A stretch of DNA of 64,000 nt from CAIMWS01 sp964409245. GTDB lineage: Bacteria; Verrucomicrobiota; Verrucomicrobiia; Limisphaerales; UBA1319. Each line of letters opens with the position of its first letter. Position 1 is the stretch's first letter. Below, piece after piece: positions 56,083 through 63,962 of the stretch. A program made the translations under genes and the position numbers. The stretch covers positions 1-64,000 of the forward strand of contig CAYPCQ010000012.1 of assembly GCA_964409245.1 (NCBI GenBank), read 5' to 3'. A model generated the notes under the pieces. The model did not search any database, was not told the DNA's origin, and worked only from the letters and a program-made list of their open reading frames with translations.

Positions 56083-57081
56083 TCAAACTAAAACCGCTCC
56101 GGGCGCGCCCAAGGCCGGCTGCCCGCTGCCCGGGCAAGCCGGGCAAGGGACCCGGGGCAGGATCCGCTGCTGGAGGTTCATGGCCGCCAGGCGCCCGGTG
56201 CGGGCCGCCAGGCAGGAGGGGCAGGCCGCGAACGGGGCCAGATCCCAGGTGTCGGCAAAAACCCGTCCGCGGCGCAGTTCCAGGCCGGCCGCCAGCGCCC
56301 GCTCGAGCGTGGACAGTTGTGGCGGAGCAAACTCCCCGGCGGCCAGCAGCCGGTCCAGCGCGCCGTTCCCCGGGCGGGTGGGGATGAGCGACACCACCGA
56401 AGCGCCACTGTCAAAGGCAAACCGGGCCGAGGCCGCCGCCCACTCCACCGCCTCGCCTTCGGCCATGAACGGCGGCTGCACCAGGACAAAGGCCCGCACC
56501 GAAATCCCCTTCCGGACCAGGCTTTCCGCCGCCCGGGCAAAATGGCCGGGGTCCATCCTTTTGTTCAGCTTGGGCAGCACTTGGGGGTGGATCGTCTCCA
56601 GCCCCATGGCCACCTCCAGGGAACCGGCGAGCAGATCCCGGAAACGCCAGGTTTTGGGCCCCACCAGGCGGGGATGCGACTCCACCACCACGTGGCTGGC
56701 GAAGGCGGTGGCGCGGGCGATCGCCGGGTAATCGGCCTCGGGGATGGCGGCGGGATCGAAAAAGCTGCCGCTGTTATAGAGCTTGAGCTGGGCGGGCTGG
56801 CCAGCGAGCTGGCCGAGGGCGTAATCGATCTGGCGCACAATGGCGCCGGGGGGAACCGCCTGCGCGGTGGTGTGCCGCCAGAGGTCGCACATCAAACAGC
56901 GCCAGGGGCATTCCTTGTTGGTCAGCAGGATGACGGCCGACTGGACAGCCTGGCCGGCGGCGGCGCGTTCGTTTTCGAGAAACCAGGCCCGGGGCCGGTC
57001 CGGATCGACCGGCTCCCGGGCTGGCCGCTGCGCGAGGATCCAGGCGCCGCGGCCCTGGTCCGGATAGATGGAACTTGCCAC
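56083..57081 (-). CDS. Radical SAM protein
   Basis: 332 residues. The radical SAM Cys cluster is LLTNKECPWRCLMCDLWRHT (C-x3-C-x2-C). Later, MGLETIHPQVLPKLNKRMDPG and VVSLIPTRPGNGALD are barrel elements like those of the Elp3/TIGR01210-type enzymes. The C-terminal half has two Cys pairs, CPSCLAAR and CPACPGSG, which may hold another iron-sulfur cluster or zinc. The substrate is unknown; the nearest known relatives include an archaeal tRNA-modifying enzyme family, so nucleoside or peptide chemistry is open. It starts 44 bases after the asparagine-synthase-like gene on the same strand. Confidence 0.82.
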   Translation of the reverse strand: MASSIYPDQGRGAWILAQRPAREPVDPDRPRAWFLENERAAAGQAVQSAVILLTNKECPWRCLMCDLWRHTTAQAVPPGAIVRQIDYALGQLAGQPAQLKLYNSGSFFDPAAIPEADYPAIARATAFASHVVVESHPRLVGPKTWRFRDLLAGSLEVAMGLETIHPQVLPKLNKRMDPGHFARAAESLVRKGISVRAFVLVQPPFMAEGEAVEWAAASARFAFDSGASVVSLIPTRPGNGALDRLLAAGEFAPPQLSTLERALAAGLELRRGRVFADTWDLAPFAACPSCLAARTGRLAAMNLQQRILPRVPCPACPGSGQPALGAPGAVLV

Positions 57082-57125
57082 CGCTGGCTCCTCCTTTGGG
57101 ACAGCGAATCCGCCGGGGTGCAGGA

Positions 57126-58448
57126 TCAGCTATACAGGCCCAGGAATTGCTTGCGGTATTCGATTTCGCGGCCGGGCAGGCGCTGGCGCAGGCTCTCCAC
57201 CGGCAGCGCGCCATGCTGGAAGCGGCGCTTGGGGAAGACCGGCATCTCCAGCCCGGTGATGGCTTTCACGCCGCGGGCCACGATCTCTCCTTTGAGCGCG
57301 TAAAGCTGGTCCACCTGCATGGCGGTGAGGCTGGCAAAGGGGATGCCCTCGGCCTGCTCCACCACGCGGGGCCGCGTGAACGGGCTGAAGCTGTCGAAAC
57401 CGAAATGGCGGGCGGGGGCATAAGACCGGGTGCAGGCGCGGCTGAACCCGCCGGAATACGTCAGCGAGTGCTTGATGGTCCCCAGGCCCCAGCCTTCCTG
57501 GTACAGCATGCGGTTATTCACCACGCTCCGGATGGTCAGCTCGGGATTTTCCTCGATCGGATAATCCTTCAGGTTTTCGTCGCCGCCGTCGCCATCGACC
57601 AGATGTTTCCAGCCCGGGTATTGGCGGCGGATGCCCTGGCAGAGGGCCAGGGCCATCGTGGCGGACTCGACATCCAGGGCCTTGTAATCCTCCACGATGC
57701 GGATCGTGTCGAGCACATTCAGAGCGTCCGGTTTGGCCTGGATCGGTTCCAGGAACAGGCCCAGCCCGAGCTGCTCCAGGAAGGTGCGCGCCTGGGCCAG
57801 GTCCGGCCCGTTCTCAATGGAGAGGGTGAAGGCCTTCAGCCGGGAGGGGCTCAGGCCTAATTTCAGAAGGCGGTGATAGGCAACCAGGAATACCGCCCCG
57901 CTGTCGATGCCGCCGGAAAAGCAGACGCCGATCGGCTCGTCCGCCGGCAGGGCACGCAGCCATTGGTCGATCTCCCGGTCCAAGGCGCCAATGTAGCCGG
58001 CCCCCAGCTGGTCCAGATCCCCGGTGAAAACATCCCGGGCGGGGGTGAAGAACCGTTCGTAAACCGGGTCCGGGTCCGGACAGCCGACCAGGTGGATTTG
58101 CACGACGTAATGGGCCGGGACCATGCGGGTGTAATTGGGCTGGAACTGGGCTTCGAAGCCTTCAGCCTTCAGCCAGTCCGCAATGGCGTCAATGCGGTTG
58201 GCCACCACCAGGGCGGGCCCCTCGTGCCGCTTGGCCAGGAAATACCGCAACGGCCGGTCCAGCGATCGTGCGAGCCGGACGACTTTATCTTCCTGGGCGG
58301 CGAGGGCAAAGGAGCCTTCGATATCGCGGACCGCCTGCGCCGGCTGGCGCAGCAGCAGGGCGCGCGCCTCATCCGCCGTCATATTCAGAATCCGGTTGGA
58401 CGCCGGATCGGTGAGATCCACCACTTTTGCGAGGTATTGTGTATTCAT
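57126..58448 (-). CDS. Asparagine-synthase-like PP-loop protein
   Basis: ATG 58448 begins MNTQYLAKVVDLTDPA, a 440-residue protein. The AMP-forming PP-loop is GVCFSGGIDSGAVFLVAYH, and the later LVDGDGGDENLKDYP is the Asp-rich adenylation region of AsnB-type enzymes. The N-terminal 140 residues resemble the Ntn-hydrolase domain (IEGSFALAAQEDKVVRLARSLDRPLRYF) but lack the N-terminal Cys needed for glutaminase activity, so ammonia or another amine would have to come from elsewhere. Possible acts: amide formation on a small molecule or peptide, as in beta-lactam or lasso peptide synthetases. Upstream in-frame extension to 58862 has no motif. The radical SAM gene follows at 44 bases. Confidence 0.8.
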   Translation of the reverse strand: MNTQYLAKVVDLTDPASNRILNMTADEARALLLRQPAQAVRDIEGSFALAAQEDKVVRLARSLDRPLRYFLAKRHEGPALVVANRIDAIADWLKAEGFEAQFQPNYTRMVPAHYVVQIHLVGCPDPDPVYERFFTPARDVFTGDLDQLGAGYIGALDREIDQWLRALPADEPIGVCFSGGIDSGAVFLVAYHRLLKLGLSPSRLKAFTLSIENGPDLAQARTFLEQLGLGLFLEPIQAKPDALNVLDTIRIVEDYKALDVESATMALALCQGIRRQYPGWKHLVDGDGGDENLKDYPIEENPELTIRSVVNNRMLYQEGWGLGTIKHSLTYSGGFSRACTRSYAPARHFGFDSFSPFTRPRVVEQAEGIPFASLTAMQVDQLYALKGEIVARGVKAITGLEMPVFPKRRFQHGALPVESLRQRLPGREIEYRKQFLGLYS

Positions 58449-58552
58449 CGCCGGGAACTTACCCGGATGGGCCGCGGGGGTGAAGCGGAAAGTGGCGGCG
58501 CCATGGCCGGCGCCGTTGGTGATCAACACCCTGCCCAACGAGTGCCAGACGC

Positions 58553-61219
58553 TCAAAACCGGTAAAGCCGGTCCACCACCCGGGGATCCTCTTTCAGGGC
58601 CGGATTGACAATCACGACCGGCTCTGTGACGAGGGCTTCGGCCAGGGCGGCTGGGGCTGGGGCGTTCCCAGATGGGCGGGCGCTCCAGGCGAGGTCGAAC
58701 TGGAATTCCATGATCCCGGGGCTGTCGGCGCGGAAGTTGGTGTACCAGACATTGTTGTAAACCATGGCGTTCAAGCGGCCCGGGCTGGCCGGGGCGGAAT
58801 TGATGCGGGCCAGCGGACGGGGTTCGCCCAGGCTGACCAGGGGAGCATCGCGGCTGACCCACAGCCAGCGGCCAGCGTCCGCCAGGTATTCGGCCCAGCC
58901 ATCAATGGCGAAATAATCGCGGCAGGTATTGGGCAACTGATCGGCGAAGGGCGTGAAGGGCTGGCCGCCGGAGCTGAACCGGGGCAGCGTGTTGGTGCAG
59001 GGCAGCGGGAAACTGACAAAGGTGACTTCCGGCAGGAAGGACGATTGCCGGTTCATCCGGAGCGTCAGCCGTGCCCGGGCATCCTGTTTCCAGATCTCCA
59101 GCCGGCGGGTGGCCCATTCATAGCCGGGCACGGCCAGCGGCTGGGTGAAGGCGATGGTGTGCGGGTTTTCTTCACGCTGGGCGGAGCCTTCCGGGCGCGA
59201 GGTGCGGCGGGGCAGGAGCTTCCGCAGTTGCGCATCCCGTTCCGGGCCGGCGGGCTGGCCCCAGAGGGAGCTTAAGGCGCTGCGGGGCGCGAAAGCCTCG
59301 CAACGGAAGACGCTCACCTCGCCCAGGCCCGCGCCGAACAACGGCTGATCCATGCCGGGCCAGCGCACGGCGGTGGGCCAGCCTTCCGGATCGCACTCCA
59401 GGGCGGGCGCCGGGGAGGCCGGCGGCTCGGGCGCCGCGGCGGCGGGGCTGAGGCGGAAATGGCGCGCCCCGTGGGCCGCCAGGTTGCTCACCCAGAAGCG
59501 GGCGGCCAGGCCGGGCACGTTGTCCGGGAAGGTGGACGACACATTTTCCCGGGTGAAATCGGACGGCTGGGTGGCCCGGCCCCAAGGCTGGATGGCCGGA
59601 CGCAGCTGGAGGGGATGCAGGATGCCGGTGGCGGAATCCTGCAGCACCAGCGCCTCGCTCCGCAGCGAATTGCGCGTCAAGGAAACCCAGCCGGTGTAGG
59701 GGGCATCCGCCGGATTCACCAGCCAGAGGCCTTCGCCGCCGGGGGTGAATTGGACCCGCGCGCGCCGGGCCAGGAGCCACTCGCTCAGGGCCATGGGGCG
59801 GTAGGCGAGCCGGGCCTTTTCATTGAATTGGCCGAGGGTGTCCAGGCTGTAAGGAAGGGCCACGCTCATGCTGGAGCCCCAGGTGTGTTCGTCGAACAGG
59901 CTCAGGTCGTGGTAGAGATCATCGAGGCGTTCCCGGGTGGCCGGATCCAGGGCGCCCCACACGGGCGATTGGGCCGCGGCCAGGTTGCGTTTGGCCTGGC
60001 GGCTGGCAGCCACTTCCTGCGGGGCGGAGGCGGTGCCATTGGCCCACCAATCGGTCCATTCGCCCTCGTATTCGGGCGCGTGGGCGCCCAGGGAGGCCTC
60101 CAGTTCCCGCATGGCGGTGGTCACAGTGGCCAGGCGCAGGCGGGGCTCCAGCCCCAGGCGATTCCAGGCGCTGACAAAGTCCGCCATCGGCAGGAAAGGC
60201 GGATCGTTGTCGAAGCGCCACTGGCTCGTGATGGAGATCGTCAGGATGGCATTGGTGTAGCCGGCCTGCTCCACGTGGCGGACCTGGCTGAGGCACCGGG
60301 CATGGGCCTGCCGCAGGTAGGCTTCATCGGTGCGCAGGAAATCCCCGGCGCGGGGCGGGCGGTATTGGGTGTCCGCCGCGCGGGGCACCGGACCCCGGCG
60401 CCACTCGCCCGCCTCGAAAAAGTCGAAGCCGGATCCATAGCCGGTGTTCAGCCAGACGAACAGGCGGCGGCCATCCGGCATTTTCCACCAGAAGGCCGAT
60501 GGCCTCCGGAACGGGACGCCGCCGCTGTCTTCGTTGATGCCGGTGAACAGGTAGCGGATGCCGCGGTCCAGCAGGCGCATGGCGCCCGCCCGGGGGAGGC
60601 CGTTCACGTCATTTTGGATGGCCGTCTGCGGCTGCACCGCCGCCCAGAGATCCTCCGGCAGCCAGTGGAGCATGCGGTCCCATTGGTGGCGGTCGAGGAA
60701 GGGGGTGTTGTTGAAGGGCATGGCGGCCACCTCCAGCTGGCCGGCCCGCGCGGCGCGCAGGAATTGCCGCCGCCGTTCCGGGGGCGCCTGCCGCCACCAA
60801 TCGGCCACCGGCACGGTGCTTTCGGCGGTCCAGCGGAATTTCCGGTCTTCCGGGCCATTCATGGTGGCCAGCGCCCCGTCCAAGGCCAGATCCAGGAAGC
60901 GGGGATAATACTCGCGGCACACGGACGGGTGGTCGGTAAAACCGAAATCGGTGTGGGAAAAGTGCAGCAGCATGATTTCCCGCACCTGGCGGGTCTCGGC
61001 GGATGGCGCGGGCATGGGGGCCGCCATGGCCAGGCCCGCCGCCAGCAGCAGCCAGCCACAGCCGCCTGGAAGGGCGAAGCGTTTGGAGCGGGAGGCCTGG
61101 CGGGCGCGGCGATCAGCGGCGCCCGGGCTTTCCTCCCCGCAGCTTGAACACCGTTCAGCAGCCGCGCCATCCGGCCGCAGAAGACTATCATTTGGGAATA
61201 ATTGCATAGGGCACATCAT
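58553..61219 (-). CDS. Secreted GH38-like (DUF5054-type) glycosidase
   Basis: 888 residues. A hydrophobic signal-like helix (GCGWLLLAAGLAMAA) lies at about residues 52-68, after an unusually long basic N terminus; the true start may be further in. The front, EIMLLHFSHTDFGFTDHP, matches the GH38-like HTDFGFTD block, and MPFNNTPFLDRHQWDRM, LFTGINEDSGGVPF and EYEGEWTDWWANG fill out the alpha-mannosidase-like barrel. The C-terminal region is beta-sandwich. Substrate would be an alpha-mannoside or similar; DUF5054-type enzymes are poorly studied. Same strand as the asparagine-synthase-like gene, with a 104-base gap. Confidence 0.75.
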   Translation of the reverse strand: MMCPMQLFPNDSLLRPDGAAAERCSSCGEESPGAADRRARQASRSKRFALPGGCGWLLLAAGLAMAAPMPAPSAETRQVREIMLLHFSHTDFGFTDHPSVCREYYPRFLDLALDGALATMNGPEDRKFRWTAESTVPVADWWRQAPPERRRQFLRAARAGQLEVAAMPFNNTPFLDRHQWDRMLHWLPEDLWAAVQPQTAIQNDVNGLPRAGAMRLLDRGIRYLFTGINEDSGGVPFRRPSAFWWKMPDGRRLFVWLNTGYGSGFDFFEAGEWRRGPVPRAADTQYRPPRAGDFLRTDEAYLRQAHARCLSQVRHVEQAGYTNAILTISITSQWRFDNDPPFLPMADFVSAWNRLGLEPRLRLATVTTAMRELEASLGAHAPEYEGEWTDWWANGTASAPQEVAASRQAKRNLAAAQSPVWGALDPATRERLDDLYHDLSLFDEHTWGSSMSVALPYSLDTLGQFNEKARLAYRPMALSEWLLARRARVQFTPGGEGLWLVNPADAPYTGWVSLTRNSLRSEALVLQDSATGILHPLQLRPAIQPWGRATQPSDFTRENVSSTFPDNVPGLAARFWVSNLAAHGARHFRLSPAAAAPEPPASPAPALECDPEGWPTAVRWPGMDQPLFGAGLGEVSVFRCEAFAPRSALSSLWGQPAGPERDAQLRKLLPRRTSRPEGSAQREENPHTIAFTQPLAVPGYEWATRRLEIWKQDARARLTLRMNRQSSFLPEVTFVSFPLPCTNTLPRFSSGGQPFTPFADQLPNTCRDYFAIDGWAEYLADAGRWLWVSRDAPLVSLGEPRPLARINSAPASPGRLNAMVYNNVWYTNFRADSPGIMEFQFDLAWSARPSGNAPAPAALAEALVTEPVVIVNPALKEDPRVVDRLYRF

Positions 61220-61369
61220 ACGGCGCCGGGGCGTTCCTGGGAAATGTTTTTTGCCCTCTCAAACCGGAAAGCCAGGAAAATCCGGGGCGGGCGCCAACCG
61301 CCGGCCAGCCAGGGAAAAGACGGCGAAGTGCGGGATCGCACCCCTTCCCGCTGTCGTTTTTTATCCGGC

Positions 61370-62416
61370 CTACCGTTTGTAAATGCCCGCCTGGCTGGTG
61401 AAGCCAGCGCTGGCCGCCGGGTTGCTGGTGGGAAAGAATTCCACCTTCAATTGGTTGTCCCCGGCCAGCTGCACCAGCAAGATGCCCACCGGCGTGGAAA
61501 ACTCCCCAGCCTGGGGCGGATCTTGCGGCGGAGGGAGCAGGGGATATTTCACCAGGCCGGCGCCCATCCCAACGCCCGCCGGATCCGGCGCGCCTGGCGG
61601 CACGGCATAAACCCCCGCGGGGGCCACCGTGCCGCCAATGGAAATCCGGACCGCTTTGGGCTGCCGCACATCGTAAACGAAGGCCAGGTGCCGGGCCCAT
61701 ACTCCCGGCTCTCCCCGCTGGCTTTCCTCCGGTGACAGGGTGTTATGAAACCAGTTGCCGGCCAGTTTGCCAGGCTGGTCGAAGTCGATTTTCCCGTGTT
61801 TGTCCGCCCCCTCCCGGGCCACCTTGGCCAGCAGCTGGCTGCGCAACGGTTCGGCAAAGAGCGCCAAAGGCGAAACCGTGTGGAGCGTGGAGGCTGGGTA
61901 GCGGGCGGGGTTGAGGAAGCCTTTCAGCTGGACCCGCGCATCGCAAGCGCCCAGGTCGAGCCAGGACCGGGCGGAAACCCGGCCAATGGCCTGGCCCGCC
62001 TTCACCCGGCTCCCGGTTCCGATCCCCGGCTCCACACGCAGATGCGCCAGGTAATAGCAGAGCTGATGATCCACGCGGATCTCCACTTTGGAATCCCCCT
62101 GGGATTGGTCCCGGATCGCGAATACGGTTCCCGCCGCCGGGGCAAACACCAATAAATCCGGCTTGCCCCCGTAATCCAGATAGACGTGGTCGGTGGGAAG
62201 GACATGGCCACCGCGCGGATTCAAATTGCCCAGGGGCACGATGGCGCGGATCTCATCCAAGGCCAGGGGGGAGGCTGTGAAAGCGGTTGCAGCCGGGATA
62301 GGCCCGGATTCGGATGCGAGCAGCAGCGGCAGCGCCAGGCCCATGGCCGTCAGACCCGCGCAGCACCGCTGAAGCCGCCCGCCCCGGTATTGGCGACAGG
62401 CGATTCCACCGTTCAT
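61370..62416 (-). CDS. M23-like (LytM) peptidase-fold exported protein
   Basis: 348 residues with a signal peptide (AMGLALPLLLASESG). Residues about 55-150 look like the M23/LytM fold: LNPRGGHVLPTDHVYLDYGG, TVFAIRDQSQGDSKVEIRVD, YYLAHLRVEPGIGTGSRVKAGQ and AIGRVSARSWLD. The usual HxxxD and HxH zinc ligands are only partly seen (HVLPTDH and YLAHL), so it may be a catalytically dead lytic fold or a distant member. The second half (from about 230) is a beta-rich domain of unknown type. GGGG-like site precedes ATG 62416. Cell-wall binding is a plausible role. Confidence 0.6.
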   Translation of the reverse strand: MNGGIACRQYRGGRLQRCCAGLTAMGLALPLLLASESGPIPAATAFTASPLALDEIRAIVPLGNLNPRGGHVLPTDHVYLDYGGKPDLLVFAPAAGTVFAIRDQSQGDSKVEIRVDHQLCYYLAHLRVEPGIGTGSRVKAGQAIGRVSARSWLDLGACDARVQLKGFLNPARYPASTLHTVSPLALFAEPLRSQLLAKVAREGADKHGKIDFDQPGKLAGNWFHNTLSPEESQRGEPGVWARHLAFVYDVRQPKAVRISIGGTVAPAGVYAVPPGAPDPAGVGMGAGLVKYPLLPPPQDPPQAGEFSTPVGILLVQLAGDNQLKVEFFPTSNPAASAGFTSQAGIYKR

Positions 62417-62654
62417 AAGACCCCATTCTTTTGCGGACTCAATGGCTGCAGTGCAGCTCTCTTTTTAAAAAAAGTAAAGCGGAGAATGCCCGATCCTGGC
62501 GCGAGGGGCGGCCAGGGAAAATCGCGATAGGTGGTTTATAGCCAGCTTTTTGGATGGCCTGGAGAGCCCCCTTGCATCAACTTATCCGGATGGATGTTTT
62601 TCATGGTTCACCCACTTTGACGTCAGGTATTTTTAATTATTTTGAAAAAATATC

Positions 62655-62683
62655 TTGCATCGGAATACATCCTGATTTAATTT
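62655..62683 (+). promoter_or_regulatory. Candidate sigma-70 type promoter for RNA 1
   Basis: TTGCAT at 62655-62660 and TAATTT at 62678-62683 with a 17-base spacer, in an AT-rich patch. It would start a transcript near 62690, ahead of the structured RNA region and its terminator. Confidence 0.4.
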
Positions 62684-62689
62684 AAAGGC

Positions 62690-62924
62690 GCATTCGATGA
62701 AAAACTGCATAAATATATCAAACGTGAGCAAGCCGGCGACGGCCGCGATAGCGGCCCGTAAGAGCCGGCCGGCCGCGGGTTGTTTGTCTGGCCCGGGACA
62801 AGCCCGGAGCTATGCAGGCCAAAAACCCACGAGCCGGTGGCATCGGCTGGAGGTGAGCAGGTAGGGGAATTGTCGAATTGGTATTTTCCCAACCCTGCTG
62901 GCCGAAGAGGTAGCAGGGTTTTTT
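62690..62924 (+). ncRNA. Candidate structured RNA 1, ends in a terminator
   Basis: About 235 bases with no credible protein frame but many perfect hairpins: a GCCGGC pair enclosing GGCCGC-GATA-GCGGCC at 62730-62770, CCGGG-ACAAG-CCCGG near 62792-62806 inside a GGGTT/AACCC pairing, and AGCCG-GTGGCAT-CGGCT. A strong terminator (62891-62924) and an upstream promoter-like box frame it. It is not tmRNA, RNase P, SRP or 6S RNA by any motif I can see. Identity unknown. Confidence 0.5.
62891..62924 (+). terminator. Rho-independent terminator of candidate RNA 1
   Basis: A 9-bp perfect stem (AACCCTGCT / AGCAGGGTT) with a 12-base loop followed by a run of T. Confidence 0.85.
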
Positions 62925-62959
62925 ATTGAACCAAACAGAACCAATTGTCCGCTGAAAAA

Positions 62960-63262
62960 AAGATCATGGAAAGTGAGCAACGACCAGGCGGCATCTAAAT
63001 GATGTCATCCGGCACAAAATTGAAAATGGCAGAGGCGAACCGGGATTGGCCACCTATGGGGTGTGTCCGGAGCACGCCAGCAGAGCTGCCAAGGCGAATT
63101 TCCCGAATTTTAAATTTGAAGGGCTGCGGAGGAGGTGTGCCCCAAAACACCGAAACGACCACCGTGAAAAACCTGTGGCTACGGAACGACCGACCGTAAC
63201 GGTGTATGTTCTTTTTTGAAATGGCCGGGGCCAGGAGCAGTTGGAATACTCCTGGCCCCTTT
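62960..63262 (+). ncRNA. Candidate structured RNA 2, ends in a terminator
   Basis: Three hundred bases with pairings but no convincing protein: GGCAG (about 63031) with GCTGCC, an enclosed CCGG...CCGG with GCCACC/GGGGTG, a GGTGT-GCCCCAAA-ACACC hairpin near 63138-63155, and a CACCGT/ACGGTG stem at about 63159-63204. It ends in the terminator at 63227-63262, just before the tRNA-like array. No family is recognised. Confidence 0.45.
63227..63262 (+). terminator. Strong rho-independent terminator
   Basis: A perfect 11-bp stem (GGGGCCAGGAG / CTCCTGGCCCC) with an 11-base loop and TTT after it. Confidence 0.85.
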
Positions 63263-63394
63263 GAATTTCCGCGGCTGTGGTTAAACAGCAGAATATTTCT
63301 GGCAGGGAGAGCGTCCGGGCGCGATGCCCGGCGGCCGCACCGATTTAAGAAAACCGTTTGCCCCCCAAACTTTCAGGCGGTTTTCAGCTATCAT

Positions 63395-63468
63395 ACGCCG
63401 GGCGCCAGCGAGCGCAGCCTGGTCTCCAAAACCGGGCCGGTTTGGGGCAGCACCAAAACGGCGTGCCA
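63395..63468 (+). tRNA. tRNA-like gene, Trp (CCA), noncanonical T-loop
   Basis: Acceptor ACGCCGG pairs with ACGGCGT in six of seven positions, the anticodon arm is CTGGT-CTCCAAA-ACCGG (anticodon CCA, U33 kept), the T-stem is TTTGG/CCAAA, and discriminator G with CCA follows. The T-loop is GGCAGCA, not TTCRANN, and the D-loop CAGCGA has no GG. The next gene begins one base later. Confidence 0.6.
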
Positions 63469-63469
63469 T

Positions 63470-63544
63470 GGGGTCGTGGCAGACAAGCAATGCACCTGCC
63501 CTGCAAGCAGGTTGATGCGGGAGCGTTACCCGCCGGCTCCACCA
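63470..63544 (+). tRNA. tRNA-like gene, Ala (TGC), noncanonical T-loop
   Basis: Acceptor GGGGTCG/CGGCTCC (two G-T pairs), D arm GCAG-ACAAGCA-ATGC, anticodon arm CCTGC-CCTGCAA-GCAGG (perfect stem, anticodon TGC, C at position 33 in place of T), T arm GCGGG-AGCGTTA-CCCGC, discriminator A, CCA. The T-loop lacks TTC and the D-loop lacks GG. Confidence 0.6.
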
Positions 63545-63550
63545 TTTCAC

Positions 63551-63623
63551 TGCGGGGAGAATGAGATTCAGGCGAGCCTCATAAACTCAGCCTCCGTGGG
63601 CGCAACTCCCACCCCCGCTGCCA
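63551..63623 (+). tRNA. tRNA-like gene, Met (CAT), weak anticodon stem
   Basis: Acceptor TGCGGGG/CCCCGCT (first pair T-T), T-stem GTGGG/CCCAC with loop CGCAACT, discriminator G, CCA. The anticodon loop CTCATAA gives CAT, but the anticodon stem has mismatches at both ends (C-A), and the D arm is unclear. This is the least regular of the array. Confidence 0.45.
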
Positions 63624-63628
63624 ATCTG

Positions 63629-63714
63629 GGGAGGTGTTCCGGCTGCCGGCCGGTAAAACCGGTGTCGCTAACAAGGGCCGGAAGTGACGACTGGAGCATT
63701 ACCAGCACCTCCCA
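63629..63714 (+). tRNA. tRNA-like gene with long variable arm, anticodon unclear
   Basis: Acceptor GGGAGGT/ACCTCCC is perfect, the T arm is CTGG-AGCATTA-CCAG, and a long variable-arm pairing (GTCGC/GTGAC) sits between, as in Leu, Ser or Tyr tRNAs. The anticodon cannot be fixed with confidence. No encoded CCA (CTT follows). The T-loop AGCATTA resembles that of the Ala-like gene. Confidence 0.4.
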
Positions 63715-63721
63715 CTTTATT

Positions 63722-63793
63722 GGATCCGCAGCCCCATCAGCGGGCCAACCCGTTGCCTGCGGGAAGGCCGGGGTGTGAGCCCCTTCGGATCCA
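63722..63793 (+). tRNA. tRNA-like gene, Gly (GCC)
   Basis: Acceptor GGATCCG/CGGATCC is perfect, D arm GCCC-CATCAGC-GGGC, anticodon arm with loop TTGCCTG giving GCC, T-stem CGGGG with CCCTT (G-T pairs) and T-loop TGTGAGC. Discriminator A, followed by ACA and not CCA. The D-loop has no GG. Confidence 0.5.
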
Positions 63794-63802
63794 ACACTTT
63801 AT

Positions 63803-63878
63803 CGGAGCGTAGCTCAGTCTTCAGAGCACCCGGCTTGGGCCCGGGAGGCCGCAGGTGAAAATCCTGCCGTTCCGACCA
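63803..63878 (+). tRNA. tRNA-like gene, Pro (TGG), noncanonical T-loop
   Basis: The best cloverleaf of the array: acceptor CGGAGCG/CGTTCCG, D arm GCTC-AGTCTTCA-GAGC, anticodon arm CCCGG-CTTGGGC-CCGGG (TGG), T arm GCAGG-TGAAAAT-CCTGC, discriminator A, encoded CCA. The T-loop is TGAAAAT, so C56 is absent, and the D-loop has no GG. Confidence 0.65.
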
Positions 63879-63886
63879 TTTGACAG

Positions 63887-63962
63887 GCTGCCGTGGCCGA
63901 ACAGATGGGGCATTCGCCTCCGAAGCGAATCGATGCGGGTGCGATTCCCGCCGGCAGCTCCA
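63887..63962 (+). tRNA. tRNA-like gene, Arg (CCG), noncanonical T-loop
   Basis: Acceptor GCTGCCG/CGGCAGC is perfect, anticodon arm TTCGC-CTCCGAA-GCGAA (anticodon CCG), T arm GCGGG-TGCGATT-CCCGC, discriminator T, encoded CCA. The T-loop TGCGATT departs from TTCGATT at one base only; the D-loop keeps a GG. Confidence 0.65.

Noticed and set aside
59459..61147. A 562-residue plus-strand open frame
   Set aside because: Antisense of the GH38-like gene.
62690..62924. Known RNAs (tmRNA, RNase P, SRP, 6S) for candidate RNA 1
   Set aside because: The signature sequences of these families are not present.
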